From positions 6,867,501-6,931,500 of the forward strand of contig NC_051104.1 of NCBI RefSeq assembly GCF_901709675.1: 64,000 nucleotides of DNA, given 5' to 3'. A program made the position numbers and the translations under genes. This document shows positions 1 through 60,153 of the stretch, piece after piece. Origin of the DNA: Syngnathus acus (lineage: Eukaryota; Chordata; Actinopteri; Syngnathiformes; Syngnathidae). Position 1 is the stretch's first letter, and each line of letters begins with the position of its first letter. Below the pieces are notes generated by a model, which was not told the origin of the DNA, did not search any database, and saw only the letters and a program-made list of their open reading frames with translations.

Positions 1-2388
1 CACCATATTCTCTAAACTAGGCAATAAACTCTCCAACGCAGGAGCCCTCACCCCCCCGCCCCTCCCAATCTCCCTTGCATCTTTCTTATTTACTGCTCTC
101 ACACGGCTGTATATTTTATGCAAGGCTTGACTCTCCCTTATCTCCCGCTCTGTTCGTCTGCCACATCGCTTCTCTGTTTACACAAATCCTCCGCTGTGAT
201 CACAGAGTGCTCTTAATTGGAAGCACATCGTTAGCAGGGCGCGCATGATGAGCGCTTCCCCCTGATGGCTTGTGTCACAGCCACTGAGCCAGTGGTCCCA
301 GCAGCAAATAATCAACAGCTTCGCCTTCCATCATCGCCTGCATATCAATTTGCAACTCTGCTTTTCTCTCTCTCTCTTTTTAGTTACCTTAAAGTGACAT
401 GAGAAAATGCCCAATGTGCTAAAGGATTTAATAATTGATCTTTTTATTCGATTAAAAGCGACATAATTGATGCAGATGAAACCTGGAATTTACTTTACAG
501 CTAAAAGAGATTAACACATTTGAATACAAATACTGAATGAGTTCAAACGTAATGGAAAGAAAAGCAGTAAAAATGACTAAGTGATCAAATGTTTATCACA
601 CAAGTGAGCCCTGAGAGGGTAAAGTTGCTTCTCGTGCATCACCTATACTGATAACCTGGCCACCCATTTCTTGAAAATTAAAAGTCACATCTGTAATTAT
701 GCAAAGGTTGGATAGTCATTTCAGGCACCGTTAAAATGTTCACAAATACCTTTCCAACAGGGGTCTCATTTATTAATTGAAATCTTGATCCAAAATTACA
801 CTTCCTCACCCGTGAGGAAAATGCCACAGGTGAAATGAAGTCACGGTGCCAGAGCCGCTTGAAAGCACAGGCCATGTAATCATCATACGTTGCTTTATTA
901 AAGGCCCTTCTAATGAAAAAAATGTCACATTTCGCTGATTGCTGTCAGTGATAGAGACACTGTGATGTCCCCCTTTGCCACCAGTAATAAAAATGAGAAT
1001 GCATATGGCTGCCATGCAAATAACATGACATACCGAATCTGTCGCCTTATAGATTTTCCTACATATGGCATTTGGGCTGGATGTGTGTGTCAGTGACAGC
1101 AATGGGGGGTTATGATAATAAATTGAGATTCATCCTAACAAAGGATGAGACGACACTACAGAAGTTTTCATTCACTGATTTTCTTTGATCTCCTTCCATG
1201 TTATTATATTCGTTCAATCAAACCCTACATCTATATATGAACTGCCTCCTCTTTTGCTCTTCTCTCTCGCGCGCGTTCGCAATTATGAGCCAAAGACAAA
1301 GAAAAGCGATTCATCTTCCTGTCGCGGCCTCTTAATGATATCATTAAAATGACTGACAGCTTTGAATAGCGCCGAGAACTTACCCCAGTCAAAACAAATC
1401 TGATCCGTTTTGGAAACACGTCCTGGTGGTTCATTAAGAGGATGGGGAGGGGGTGGGGCTGCTGTTGTGGGTGTGGAAGGGATGCTAGGGTGGGGGCCAT
1501 TGTTAATGAGGGAGACCTTAAGGGCTTGTACTGGGGAGTTGTGCTTCAGGCAGGTGCCCCCACAAACACACGCTCCTTCTCACTTCTACGCTGCTCCCTC
1601 CCATCTGTGCCACATTCATTCTCATTGCCTTAATGAACATAATAAATATATCTCCCAGCCATTGATGAATGCTATTTGACAGCCGACGGGGGTGGCAAGT
1701 AAAAGAGGATGGGCCCTTGATTGGAGTGTAATCATTGTTAAAAGCCCAGCATGAATCACATATTCAGATTGGAGAAGCGGCACCACGCGCACACACAGGT
1801 GGCAAAGCCCACGGGGTGTTTCATTCACAGCCTGGCACTCCTGCTGTTATTGTCATCAGCGACATTGTCAGCCCAGGATGCTGTGTTAAGAGCAGACATG
1901 GTGGTGGGAAATGTGCATGTTGAGAGTGGGTGGGTGGCCGGCCAGCCGGCCGGCCGGCCGGCACAAATGCGTGTCAAAAGGGCCAACGAGCGGCAAACTT
2001 TGGAACAAGCCATTCGCAAAAGAAATGATCTGTTCGTGTTTTGGCAGCTCAACCCAGAGGGTAGCGCGACTGCAAGTGGGAATCATCAATTGAATAGCAA
2101 AAATGAAGATGAAGACAAAACATTCTTTGTCTTATTTTTATTTTGACCTCATCACAATGGAACCTTTTTGAATGCTGATGATATTTTGCTCTGATCTTGG
2201 GTGATTTAGAGACAAATATTAGCCAATTGCATGGGCCCTAAGACTGCTCCAACTCACACAATGGACTATTACATCTTGTTTTAATTTGTTCATCGCTATA
2301 TTAAAATGCATGTTTACCATTCCAGACCATAGCATAGTGAAATACGGTGAACTGTACCAATTGATGTAAGAATAGATTGCTGACTTAC
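1..2388. other. Intron or 3' region of the coiled-coil gene; no exon recognised
   Basis: AT-rich with a GC-rich island near 1,440-1,960. It contains a 16-bp perfect palindrome at 1,332-1,347 and the CCGG repeat. No phase-2 exon that could follow 2,389-2,429 was found. Confidence 0.6.
1937..1963. repeat. (CCGG)n palindromic repeat
   Basis: Near-perfect tandem CCGG/GGCC tetramers with one A interruption, the most GC-rich short block of its neighbourhood. Confidence 0.9.
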
Positions 2389-49435
<47,047 letters not shown>

Positions 49436-50240
49436 CTGAAAAATCCTGCTTCCTATGGTAATGAGACCAACGAATGTTAGAGCAACGATAAACCCATTTG
49501 TTTGTGACAGGATTCTACATGTTTTCTGTTTTATAAAATGATACAAAAAAATGGGAGGATATAAAATATAGTTTCATTCAATATCAGCAGTACTGGACAA
49601 TTGAATATTGGTTGCATCCCATAAATATCTTTTTGTACAGTTATGTAGTATATAAAGAAAATGCAAATGGTTCTGATTAGACTTGGCAATCATAAATAAT
49701 GTGGAATTGTAATATATTGCAACTATACTGAATCAAACACCCATTACTGCTACCACTAATAATAATAATAACTGCACATTCATCATTATTGGTATCACAA
49801 ATTGACTATTATAATCCTCAGAAAAGAAGTTGCTGAAGTCTAGCAATGAATTAAATCCAGTACCTCTATATTGTAGGTGTGGGTGGATAAACTGAAACTG
49901 ATGGTGCTTTGATGAATAAAGAAACCAAGAAATCACAACAATCATTCATGGACATACTTTACGTTCTTCTGTTGTCATTGTATGCATTTTCTTCCATTTA
50001 GCCTTCATTTCTATTCCAGTCATAGCAGCGTCCAACCTTGTAATATCCTCCTGTCTCTTCCTTTCTCATCTCCTTGCCCCTCACCCTCTCATCTCTTCTT
50101 GTTTCTTTCTCTATCTGAAAATAGCTATCCATTTACGCAATCATTTCATTTTTCCACTCTTTTTCATGCCTTTTGTTTGGAGGTCAACTGAAAGCAACCA
50201 ACGGAGGATAAAACAAAAAAGCAGAAACGTGTATGTGTGT

Positions 50241-50296
50241 GTGTGTGAGTCTGTTTTTGTGCATTACTTGTATGCGTATGAGCAAATTGTTTCCAC
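50241..50296 (+). repeat. Direct repeat copy B
   Basis: Second copy of the unit at 48,515-48,570, with the same TG prefix, differing by a small insertion and a few substitutions. The sequence outside the unit does not match. Confidence 0.8.
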
Positions 50297-51719
50297 AGGT
50301 TTACCATTGTATTAACTTGTTTTTTTTAAAGAAAGCAATCAGAAATTTGAATCCACAAATGTCAGTTACAGAGGGAACCAAATCTTTCCAAAGAAATGTG
50401 CTAGCTAAACAGTTTAATCTCATAAGCATTACAGAACAATAATTCAGCAAAGAGTGTTTCAGATGCACTAGTTAAAGTTCCGTTGTGTGGCTGATATATT
50501 AACAAAGGTTTACGAGGGCAGAGCAGTACATATGTAAGTTTGGCCTTATGGCTGACCTTACAATGCACTTAGTATCCTGTACAGGGAGTAATGCTGCGGC
50601 CACTCCCACAAGCCATTTATTTCAGCTAAAGACCGCCAAGCACTCATAAATCAGCATTAGGAACCTTTCTCAGTCTCTCACTCTCATTTGAATCTTCACC
50701 TTTTCTTGTCTTTCATTTCATATTTTTGTTTGATTATCTCATTGCTCTCCAATAGTTAAATATCAAGCATTGGAATGTCCAAACTCTGCCTTACTTAATA
50801 AAAACGGATTCTAGTTTGCCCCCCCCCCCACACACACACACACCAAATATCCTTAAATGTTCAATTCTACGGGTTGTTTATGTTGCACACTCATTAACCC
50901 CCACCCCATTCGTTTTTTCAAAACCTTCGACTGCAGACAGAGACGGCATCCCTGAAATGTCCACACTGGTATCGGCAACTATATTGATTTTAATTAAGCT
51001 AATTAGTTAATTATTTCAAGGCTCAAAGGGAGGCGTCCATTACTGTGCAGTGAAAGAATTGTGTGTGGGTGTGTTGTGCGGTATAGTGGGGGTTGGAGTC
51101 GCTCTGACCATGATGGGATATTGGAGTTAATATGGTCATGAAAATGATCAATTATCACTCACAGCAACGTCATTAAGAAAAACATTAGCATAGTCAACCA
51201 CCACAGCCCCTTGACTACCAGCACTCTCGCACATCTGTTTCGTTTTCCATCCAAGCAGCTGCCACTTCAGCAGATATATGTACATCATGTGATTTGTGTG
51301 TGCGCTTAAGCAAAACAATGGTTGCACACATTTTTAATGCATAGCATACACCTGAAATGACATCTTCTCACTTTGACTTCATCAATACAAATACTGTTTT
51401 TTGCGCATACAATATTAATATTACATTGGTTACCCAAAGTCTAAATATGTTCCAATGTTCAAAAGCTTGCAGAATTGCACGACATGAACTTTAATCTCAC
51501 TCAAACGGCTTCTATTGATCGCCGTCAACGATGGCGTGCACAATTATGAGTGCCTATTTGAAGTCATTCCTCAACATTGAATGCTGAAAAATTCCTGCCA
51601 TACAGATAACATTTTTGAGGGTTAAAAGTCATTATGAACTGTACGCTAGAATTTGAATCAGTGCCCTTTTCACCACATGTGCAAGTGCAGGTGCAAAAAT
51701 ATATTAAAATGACATCACT

Positions 51720-51742
51720 GGGGGGGGGGGGGGGGGGGGGGG
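51720..51742 (+). repeat. Poly-G run, G23
   Basis: The longest poly-G run of the window, upstream of the recognised part of the coiled-coil gene. Confidence 0.95.
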
Positions 51743-54700
51743 AGAGAAACAAACAAAAAGAAAGAATAGAAAAAATCAGCATGAACGAGGGTTTTCAATG
51801 GTAGGTGTCCCAACAGACAACCATTTGATTCAGCTTTACATTGTTGTTTTCAAATGATGCCAGCCTCTATTATGTCAATGAGGAAGACGACGCACATTCA
51901 CCTTCCTTTTCATAGAACCAACAAACAGCATTCACAGCTACCTAATGCACAGAATACAAAAAGCTAAATGTCATGTAATTATGACTCCAGAAATTCTGTA
52001 CAGTACATTGACAATTACCCTATTGTACGTCAACAAGACCTTACACGACAATTCAATCAGATGCTAGCCAAGCTCCTATTACAGAGTTCATTGCATTGTT
52101 TACATGCTGGAAAGGTCCTTAAGTAGCTCTAAATGCTCTTCATTTGATTGGATTTCACATTATAGACATCAGAGCAGTCATACACTATTGTCCCCGGATG
52201 AATATAATAGACTGTTGTGTGAGTGACTCTGTTTTGTACCAATTGAGAGAGTGAAAACATCGAAAGAAGTATTAATAGGCATCAAGAACAACTTGGGTGA
52301 AAATGGAGATTTAAAATGAGTTAACACAATGGAAATGCTTAGCCATTCACTTCAGCTGCCCCGACAAGCTCTTTTTGTCACGATCAATACCAAAACTGTT
52401 CTGCCATCTAACCGAATAGGCAAAAGGATTTTTATTTTGAACAGAAGAAAATGTCATTTAATCAGTTCTGCAATTTTGTCTTCGCCTACTACACGGCAGC
52501 CAACATAAGCTCTTGGTCATTATTTCTTTAAGTGGGAATGTCTTTTGCAATATAAACATGTTTATCATGCAGCCTATTCAGGAAATGCACCAAAGACGAC
52601 CATGAGGAGGTGAAAATGGAACGCAAAGAAATGTAGTGCATTGTATTATAGTGACCTTTACAAATTGTATAGAGAGGACTCAATGCTACCCTTTCTGACC
52701 TCCACCACAAAAGCAGATGACATACTTGCATGTGCTGGATAATAGACTACATTTCCACAAAATCAACATCAGCTCATTCAAAAAGCCTAAATAAATATAA
52801 TAAAATATCATTAAAAAATAAATATAATAAATTGATTTCCAAAATATATATATGTATATAAAACCTAAATATTGTAGCTGAACTGTGCATCGATTCAAGT
52901 CACTTTTTAAATTTAATAAAGTAACAGGGGAGGCTACTTGATATCTTCTGAGGAGTTAACGTTTAAGTGCTCACCGACAATCTCTTGCCTTCTAATCATT
53001 TGAACTACGAGACCAGTACTTTACTTGCTCTATTTTACATCATATTCCCAGCGGACATGTCAATCACACTTCAAGCCGCCATGGACAAAATACTGCGTTC
53101 CATATTAAAGTTTTGTAGGTCTCGCTAGAAAACTTGCTTATAGAGTGCAAAATGCCAAATGAGGCTGCTGTGGCCATCAGAAACATTAGAAAGGAAAGGT
53201 GAAGAAAAAAATGCATTATTAAGCTCTAGGAGTGCAAAGCTAATGCCACTCGTACCTCCTCTGTATTATTGAATAATGCATCATAATAACCACAGGCTTG
53301 TTGTTAGAAGGACTTTGCTGGTTTCTTGACATAATGACTGCCCTACTTTTATCAAGTGCAAGAGGGGGTATTGAATTGGCATTAATGTTTCAAATGTTTG
53401 CTAGCAGCCAAAACAAAAGCCTAGAGATAAGATCAACAAACAGCTGTGCATAACAGGGGTGCCAGATAATGAGATCTAATAAGAGATCTCTTTTAAAAAA
53501 TTTATAAGAAATGTGAAGACCCACCTTTTTGTTTAAGATCCTCCAAATATTCTACAAAAGATCAAGAAAGCAACCAGGTTCATACTGTGACGTCATTTCC
53601 CACCAATTTTATAATTTGGCTGATTTGCTTTATTCTACCGTCTCATCAAATTAAAAATGCCTTCATTGTAAAAGCTGCGGGCATTTCCTCGTTTTCCAAA
53701 CTCCGGGCGGGCGCTGCTTCCATTTCTAGAAGAAAGCTGCTGGCTTTCGTGAACATTCAACCCAAAGAGAAGATGACCAAACAATGTTGTCAATTTAACA
53801 AAAGGCTGACTTGCTACTGGCCAGGCAAAATGTATCTTTCTTTGTTAATTTCTGCAATCAAGGGAATATGGTAGACCAAATTGGATACAACTCTTGATCT
53901 TTGGGGTATTTTGATGAAAGTATGCCCGGCTGAACCTGCAGTGGATTAAATTGCTGCATTTTTTTTTTTCAGTGGACAAGCTTTATGATAAAGCGTTCAC
54001 ATCAGCCTTCAGGACAAGAGAGCTGCTGGGGTTCTAAATACATAACTTCGTTAAGAAGGACCTCCAATGGGCCCGGCAGACCAAAAGCTGTCTCGAAAAC
54101 CTTGTTACATTTAAGTTGATGCACAGCCCAGCTCACACAGACTACATTCAGTCGCTAAATGTCACATGACAATCCTGATGATGAGAGCGCTTGCTTTTTT
54201 TTTTTTTTTTTTAAATATGACTTAAGATCGGTGTTGCTGATCTGTGCCACTTAGATTGAAACCTAATGCAATTTGCCACCTGTTACAATTGCCATAGCTT
54301 TATGAAAGTGCCCTCTTTTCTTCCTCCTGCTATTTGTCTGACAGAACAGAGGCCATCTCCTTATGACCATGTCATGGGGAAGTGGATGTTCTTTGATTTC
54401 TATTGGATGTATGATAACACAATAACAATAATTGATGGAAGTAAACGATGCTACAAAAAATGCCGGTCATTCTGTGAGAATCTTTAGTGCTCTTGCTGCT
54501 TTTATCTCAAAATAATATTGTAGATACTTCAATATGTGGAAAAGCTTCTTTGTAAATATTGCAATAGTCTTGCTTTCTTTTATCAGTGCATGACCTTCAT
54601 TCACAAAAACATGTGACATCCATATTTGAGAATATTGTTCAGTTACTTTAAATATCACAATTCAGCGCTCAATAATTAGGCACAAATTTCAACAAGAACA

Positions 54701-55140
54701 CAGTGCAGATGTACTTGAAAAAAGTGTCTAATGTAGTCTCACCTGCATCATGACGTCAGGGCTTGCATCAACGTCCAATTCCAAACAAATCAACCACCAC
54801 GTGCAGTGTTAGGAGTTCCAATAAAAATTGGAAAAAGGGTTGTCATTCCTGTGTGCACCTGGCACCTGTAAGAATGCAGACAAGTTCAAATCATCACTTG
54901 CTTTTTTGTTTTTACATTTGTCGTTGTTTTGAGTACTTTCTATGCTCCTGACTGCACTGTTTTAGAATGATGTGCTGGGCTTTCGTGGAGCTGAAGGCGA
55001 ATGAGTGTTTTCGCTTTCACTAAGGAAAGATCTTGCAGTTAGTTTGCATTGTAATGTAAAACGGTCTCTGTGTGCGGTTACTACAACAGAAAGAGAACAA
55101 TAAATTTTATTTTTAAGGGTGCGCTCTCCCAATTTACCAC

Positions 55141-55291
55141 TACGTGACGTTTCATGACCCCATTGGCTATGTGATACGTTTATGTGACGTCTCATTACAC
55201 AATTGGTCCATTCCATTTGCGGGGCGGGATCTACGTTTGCCTCCCGGAAGTACACGGTGTTGCCTGTCAGAATCACCGTGCAGCGAAATGG
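55141..55291 (+). promoter_or_regulatory. pex2 promoter and 5' UTR, TATA-less housekeeping type
   Basis: Within 150 bp there are two TGACGT CRE half-sites (55,145 and 55,185), two inverted CCAAT boxes ATTGG (55,162 and 55,202), a GC box ggggcggg (55,221-55,228) and an ETS site CCGGAAGT (55,244-55,251). The start codon follows 37 bp after the ETS site. There is no TATA box. This set is typical of constitutive genes controlled by CREB/ATF, NF-Y, SP1 and ETS factors. It may also fire towards the minus strand, where the coiled-coil gene lies. Confidence 0.72.
55288..55291 (+). CDS. pex2: pex2 exon 1 coding part (ATG plus one base)
   Basis: The sequence gcgaaATGG|gtaaat gives a start codon in good context (G at -3, G at +4) followed at once by a splice donor. 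The one leftover base G joins CT at 60,154 to make Ala, so the protein begins Met-Ala-Lys-Glu-His. The phase is exactly what the main exon needs. It sits directly below a promoter-like cluster. It is inferred, not proven: another first exon could exist. Confidence 0.72.
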
Positions 55292-58200
55292 GTAAATATT
55301 TTCCCCTTGCAACTCGGAAACCAGTTTTTGTTTTTTTATTATTGCATCAAAATGTAGTGATGTCACGGTCTGTCGAATGTCGCGTGCCGTACGTCGTTGT
55401 CATTAGTGTCACATTTGCAGATGTTTGTTTTGTTTTGATATATTGCTTGCAAGATGCATGAGACTGCCATTCGATTTCATGTATGCAAGATGCACCAAAA
55501 TGAAACTTCGGCACTGCCTGCATTACTTCCAGAAGGTCACACGCCTCGATCTGATTCATGTTATTCTACTAAATAATCAATGCCAGGGATCAACGCCTCC
55601 GACATCTCGATTTAAGACTAAGTTGATCTCATTGATTTCCTTTAACTATTCACTTCATCTTTCTCATCTCAATCATCACTCCTCTACTCTTATCTGTCCT
55701 GTGGTTATATCTGGTTTTTGTTTTTCTTTTCCAGTGGCTTTAAATGTGCTGCTTTCACATAGACTAATCCCCTCTGTGATTATCTAATAATGCTCTTTCC
55801 TTATTATCAAAATAGATCAGATTTAGGATTTTTGAGACCTGATGGATGCCCAAAAAATTAAGACAGTGGAGTGAGGACCGCATGTAAAAACACATGCCAT
55901 TCAAGCTTAACATAAATGAAGTTAAAGTATTTTGTTGTTTACGTACAATATGTCATTCCAGTTGAATTGCATTATAATCTTAATCTGGGGCCATGCTGGG
56001 TAAAATGCTCGTTTATACCAACAAGATGGTATGATGCATTTTTATAACAAAAGTTGCAACACAACAAACCTCAGCACATTCAAAACAACCCAATTTCTTC
56101 AGATGGGAACAAAAAACACGGCGAGAGTTATTCGAGGAAACCAATTCAACACAAAAAGTGTTGCAGATTTTAAGTAGACCGTAGCAATTGCCCCAAAAAA
56201 ATTATTTTTCCCTAATAACCCGCCTTGTGTTAAAGAGGACATTCTGAAGGAGACATCTCATTTAACTACCACTCCAGATATATCATTGCGTGTCTTATGT
56301 CTAAAGATTTGTGCAATTTTTTTTATCAGAATTTAACGAAGATATTTGATTTATTGCTGCATATATCAATGCCAAATTTGCCAATGTTTAATATACTCAG
56401 GAATTAAATTAATTGCCCTTAGAAAGGATGTACTTGATGAACTCATTCACTATCATTGACAATAGACAAACAATTTTTTTTTTTTTTTTTTTTTTACTCG
56501 GCTGACAGTGAATGAGAAATAAATAAATTGTGATCGTTTTGACATTTACGCCACTTAGCATGCTCTACCCTCATACCCATGCAATCACTTAACTACTTAA
56601 TAATTTACCTTCCGAGTATACCAGATTAAGTAAAGATAAAACTTTTTTTTTTTTTTTTTGGAGTATTAGAGAAAGAGAGGAGTCTTAATAGAGCATTAGT
56701 GTGTGAATACACAGACACGACCCCATTTGCACACATTCATTTTTCATGAAACAGACTCATAACAATTAGTCTGCTTATCGCCCAGGGTAATCTTGGCGTT
56801 TGCCCAATGCATTTGGTCTGCCGTATGACATCACTCTTTTAAAAGTTCTAAATTTGACGTCCTCATTTGTTTTCATCCCGAGGACATTATCAGCTCTTGG
56901 CTAATAGGGCCACAAGCCTTCCTAGCCAAAGAAGGGCAATAAAGTGGGCAGGGATGATTGTCCAAAGTGCTTGGAAAAATAGGTTTGATTCACTCCAGCT
57001 TTCACACAAATTGATTTACATAAGCCAGAGAAATTGAAGCTGGAAAACGGCGCACTATTGTGTTTCATCCATTATTAGCAATCCATTTTGACACTAACAA
57101 CCATAGCCAATGCCCCTTTTTTCCCATTGCATGCTGTTATTCTTGCCTTTGTATTGGTCATTTCAAATTAACGCTGTGTCAGTAGTCAGAATAAAGTTCA
57201 AAACCACCCAGCATAGAATGGCATCTTTAATTTGGGGATGACAAGGAACTGTACTTAGTAGTCCCTGGTCTTGCTAATGAAAAAGCATCCATCGAATGTG
57301 GAGCCAGATGGTGGCATGACTGCATTTGTGTACTGTAGTCAAATAGAACGCTTTGACCTTTTCTTTAACCCTCTACTCTTAACACCCTCCTGAGACACCA
57401 AAACCAAGGTCAAGAAGAAAGTGGTGGTGCGCCTCACTATGGCAAATATGCTTCAGGAATGTTCCCTCCTCCTTCATTGTGACCGTCAGTCTCAAGGTCA
57501 GCTCCTATGGACATTGTGCATTTCTTCCTTGCCCCCAGTTTTCTCCCTCTTTCACTGTATCAGTAAACAGTAGCACCCCCCGCCACAGCCGGAGGTTCCG
57601 CGATGCCTTGTCTGACATATCTGTCTTTTGAATTTGTAGCTCCATTTTCTTTTTAACCAGACCGGGGCAGCTGCGAGTCTTCTGTTGCATGGCGTCCGCC
57701 TTCGTCACACCGGTCATAGCCCCCATTTAGCTTGCGGCAATGTTGCACTGTGCTCCCTGCTTGATTGCTTGTCACTTGTCAGTAAGCCACGCCATTCAGC
57801 CTTGAGTCTCTCTGCTCATCTTTTGTCTGAACAGCATACACAAGAGTGTGCGGGGGGGGGGGGGGACAAGTCTCATCCGGCCTGAATCAAAATAACCTAA
57901 GTGCTTTTAAAAAAAGTTTGATTACATCCTTGCCAGAAAAGAAGTTTCAAGATTCTGATTAATTTCCTCTTTTTTTTTTGTGTCTGTCATGTTTTGCATC
58001 CTTGAACTTTTCCACCTGGCTTTGTGACTCTGTGAGAGATGGCGTTGTATGTCTGTATTGATTGGTTGCCTGCCTCGCCCTCAAGGGAATTACTAAGTAA
58101 ATAGACCACACACACGTGTGAGTTTTGTACTCTTCCACTTTCTGCTACACAGGATTCTAAGCCTTGTTCTCTGATATGGTATGTGACTTTTGACTACACA

Positions 58201-60153
58201 AGAAACATGGATTTCCAGCTGTCTACAGTATACGCCCTGTAAATCCAAATGCTTAATTTTTATAGGCACCACAGCATTGACTGAAGTGTCTGCTCGTTAT
58301 ATATCTGGCAAGAGCTGCAAGTCTGAAAGGAAACTGTCAATAGCAATCCCAGCTATTGATATGGCAGTGGGCCGGAGATGTAACTTGGCCCCCCGACTCG
58401 GCGCTATCCCTCGGATCCCACTACATCATAATTACATTAATATTGACAGACCCTTGACAATAGTCACATTACTATTGATAGGTGGCTGTCAATACAGTGT
58501 TTCCCCAAATAAAACATATTCATTCATAACTTGTAAACTGCTCGATAAAAGGCTTTGAAAAGAATATTGGACCCGGCTGGGTTTACTCCTCCCGGGAGTG
58601 CTGTTGTTGATGCTGTGACGGGGATTTTCAGCACCTGGGTGTGTGTGTGTGCATAGCGACGGACTGATAGATTAACTTCGCAACTGCATAGATCAAGGCT
58701 ACTTTTGACAAACATACAGTAAATAGTCCGTGCACAGGCACAGCACATAATCTGCACATTTTTTTCCACATCAAGGCAAAACTTTAAGATTAAGCTAAAC
58801 AAATGGAGCCTGTTTATTGGTTAGTACACACTCGGAGGCGACTTTTTTATTTTATTTATTTTTTTAAATCCAAACTCCTTTTCCGTCACAGGCACGGTTC
58901 TCGTCACTAAACATGGCAGCCTTTCAAATTCAACTCAATGAATTTGTCACACCTGCTTACTTCCAACACAAATTCACTCCAGTTTTTCCCCATTGATTTG
59001 CTAATTCTGACTTTGCGAATCCTCCAGCCATTGAAACATCATGAATACGCAGACAGGAGCCAACCATAGCCACACATTACGTTAGATCTTATTTTTTTTT
59101 CCCTCCCCACCTCTGAGCCTTCCAAAGTGACCATCATCTCCCTCTCTTTCTGTCAAAACTGCCATATTTACCCCAGTGAAATCTCAAAAGCCTCCTGACA
59201 AATCCTGTTCAGCGAGACACAAAAGCCACTGTCAAAAAGGGCCTCTCTCTCGCTCACTCCGTCACTGTCTCTGTGTTACTTCCAAAGCGTTCGGGCTGAG
59301 GAAAAAGGGCCAGATAAAAACCGGGGCTACCGAGAGCGCTTTGCCGCACAAAATAGCCCAGACGTCACAATGGCGCGATCCCATATGGAGTTGACTCCGG
59401 GGAGTGGAAGATTGTTCCACATTTGGCAGATGTTTACGGTGTACCAGAGACTGTGCCGTTAGCCTAATCCCTCGTGATGTGATTTGTATACACACTCCTA
59501 TCTCCAGAGGGTGCAGGCATCAGGAGCCCCGGGCTTCGCCGTGTGTGTTTCTTGGATTGTGTGTGTGTTTATACACTGAAGGGAAACGAAGACCCCTCCC
59601 TCGCCGGTTCCTTTGCATTGCACAGCTCAAAGGTTGCATTAAGGATGGCTTTTAAATGTGAAAAGTGATTTCCCTCCCTATGTTGGAGGAGAAAATAACC
59701 TTCCAAACAAGATGGCCTTCACCTCAAGGGCCCTCAAGTTGTTCTGTACTAGTTTGGGTACTTTCCCAAGCGTTGCATCCTAAATAGATCCGCAACAGTG
59801 CTGCTGGTATGATAATGCTAGTCATGCAAAGTTTTCTGCACTCAATTTACTATCCTTGAATAATCATTTGGGCATGTTGCATACCCACAATAAACCCAAA
59901 GGCTTCTCTGATGTCACTCATAAATCGGCACCAATTGAAATGACAATTATTCAAATTTTTTTTTTTGATGCAAAGCAAAACAAATGTTTAACCGTAAAAA
60001 TATTAAGACATTTCTTTGAAATGCTATCTGTTGTTTATTTTCAACCAAACAAAATATTTCAAATAAATTGATTTTAAATTTAAAACAATCGTAATTGAAT
60101 TTCAAATCATTGCACAGCCCTAATTTGTATTTTTTTGTTATATTTCTTGTCAG
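55292..60153 (+). other. pex2 intron 1 (4.86 kb)
   Basis: It runs from donor gtaaat to acceptor ttcttgtcag. It holds poly-T runs (T22 at 56,474-56,495), a G14 run at 57,852-57,865 and no coding exon that I can support. Open frames on either strand (for example 57,505-57,726 minus and 58,190-58,558 plus) lack family features. Confidence 0.68.
57852..57865 (+). repeat. Poly-G run, G14
   Basis: G14 inside pex2 intron 1. Confidence 0.95.

Larger units (their letters stand above)
49436..55140. other. 5' region of the coiled-coil gene and spacer to the pex2 promoter
   Basis: The first exon of the minus-strand gene should lie here or further upstream. Only a weak candidate was seen at 53,256-53,282. 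It also holds direct repeat copy B, G23 at 51,720 and T18 at 54,195-54,212. Confidence 0.5.

Noticed and set aside
1384-1430. Minus-strand donor gtaagt with an open stretch DVFPKRIRFVLTG
   Set aside because: It is only open in phase 0 or 1, while the visible chain needs phase 2, where a TGA stop appears.
51256-51292. ATG-bearing candidate first exon of the coiled-coil gene on the minus strand
   Set aside because: Joining it to the exon at 49,371 in phase makes a TGA stop at the junction.
54962-55366. 134-codon open frame on the minus strand across the pex2 promoter
   Set aside because: Composition is not protein-like and it overlaps the promoter; at most an antisense transcript.
57505-57726. 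73-codon open frame on the minus strand in pex2 intron 1
   Set aside because: Lys- and Met-rich but no splice phase, family pattern or neighbouring exon.
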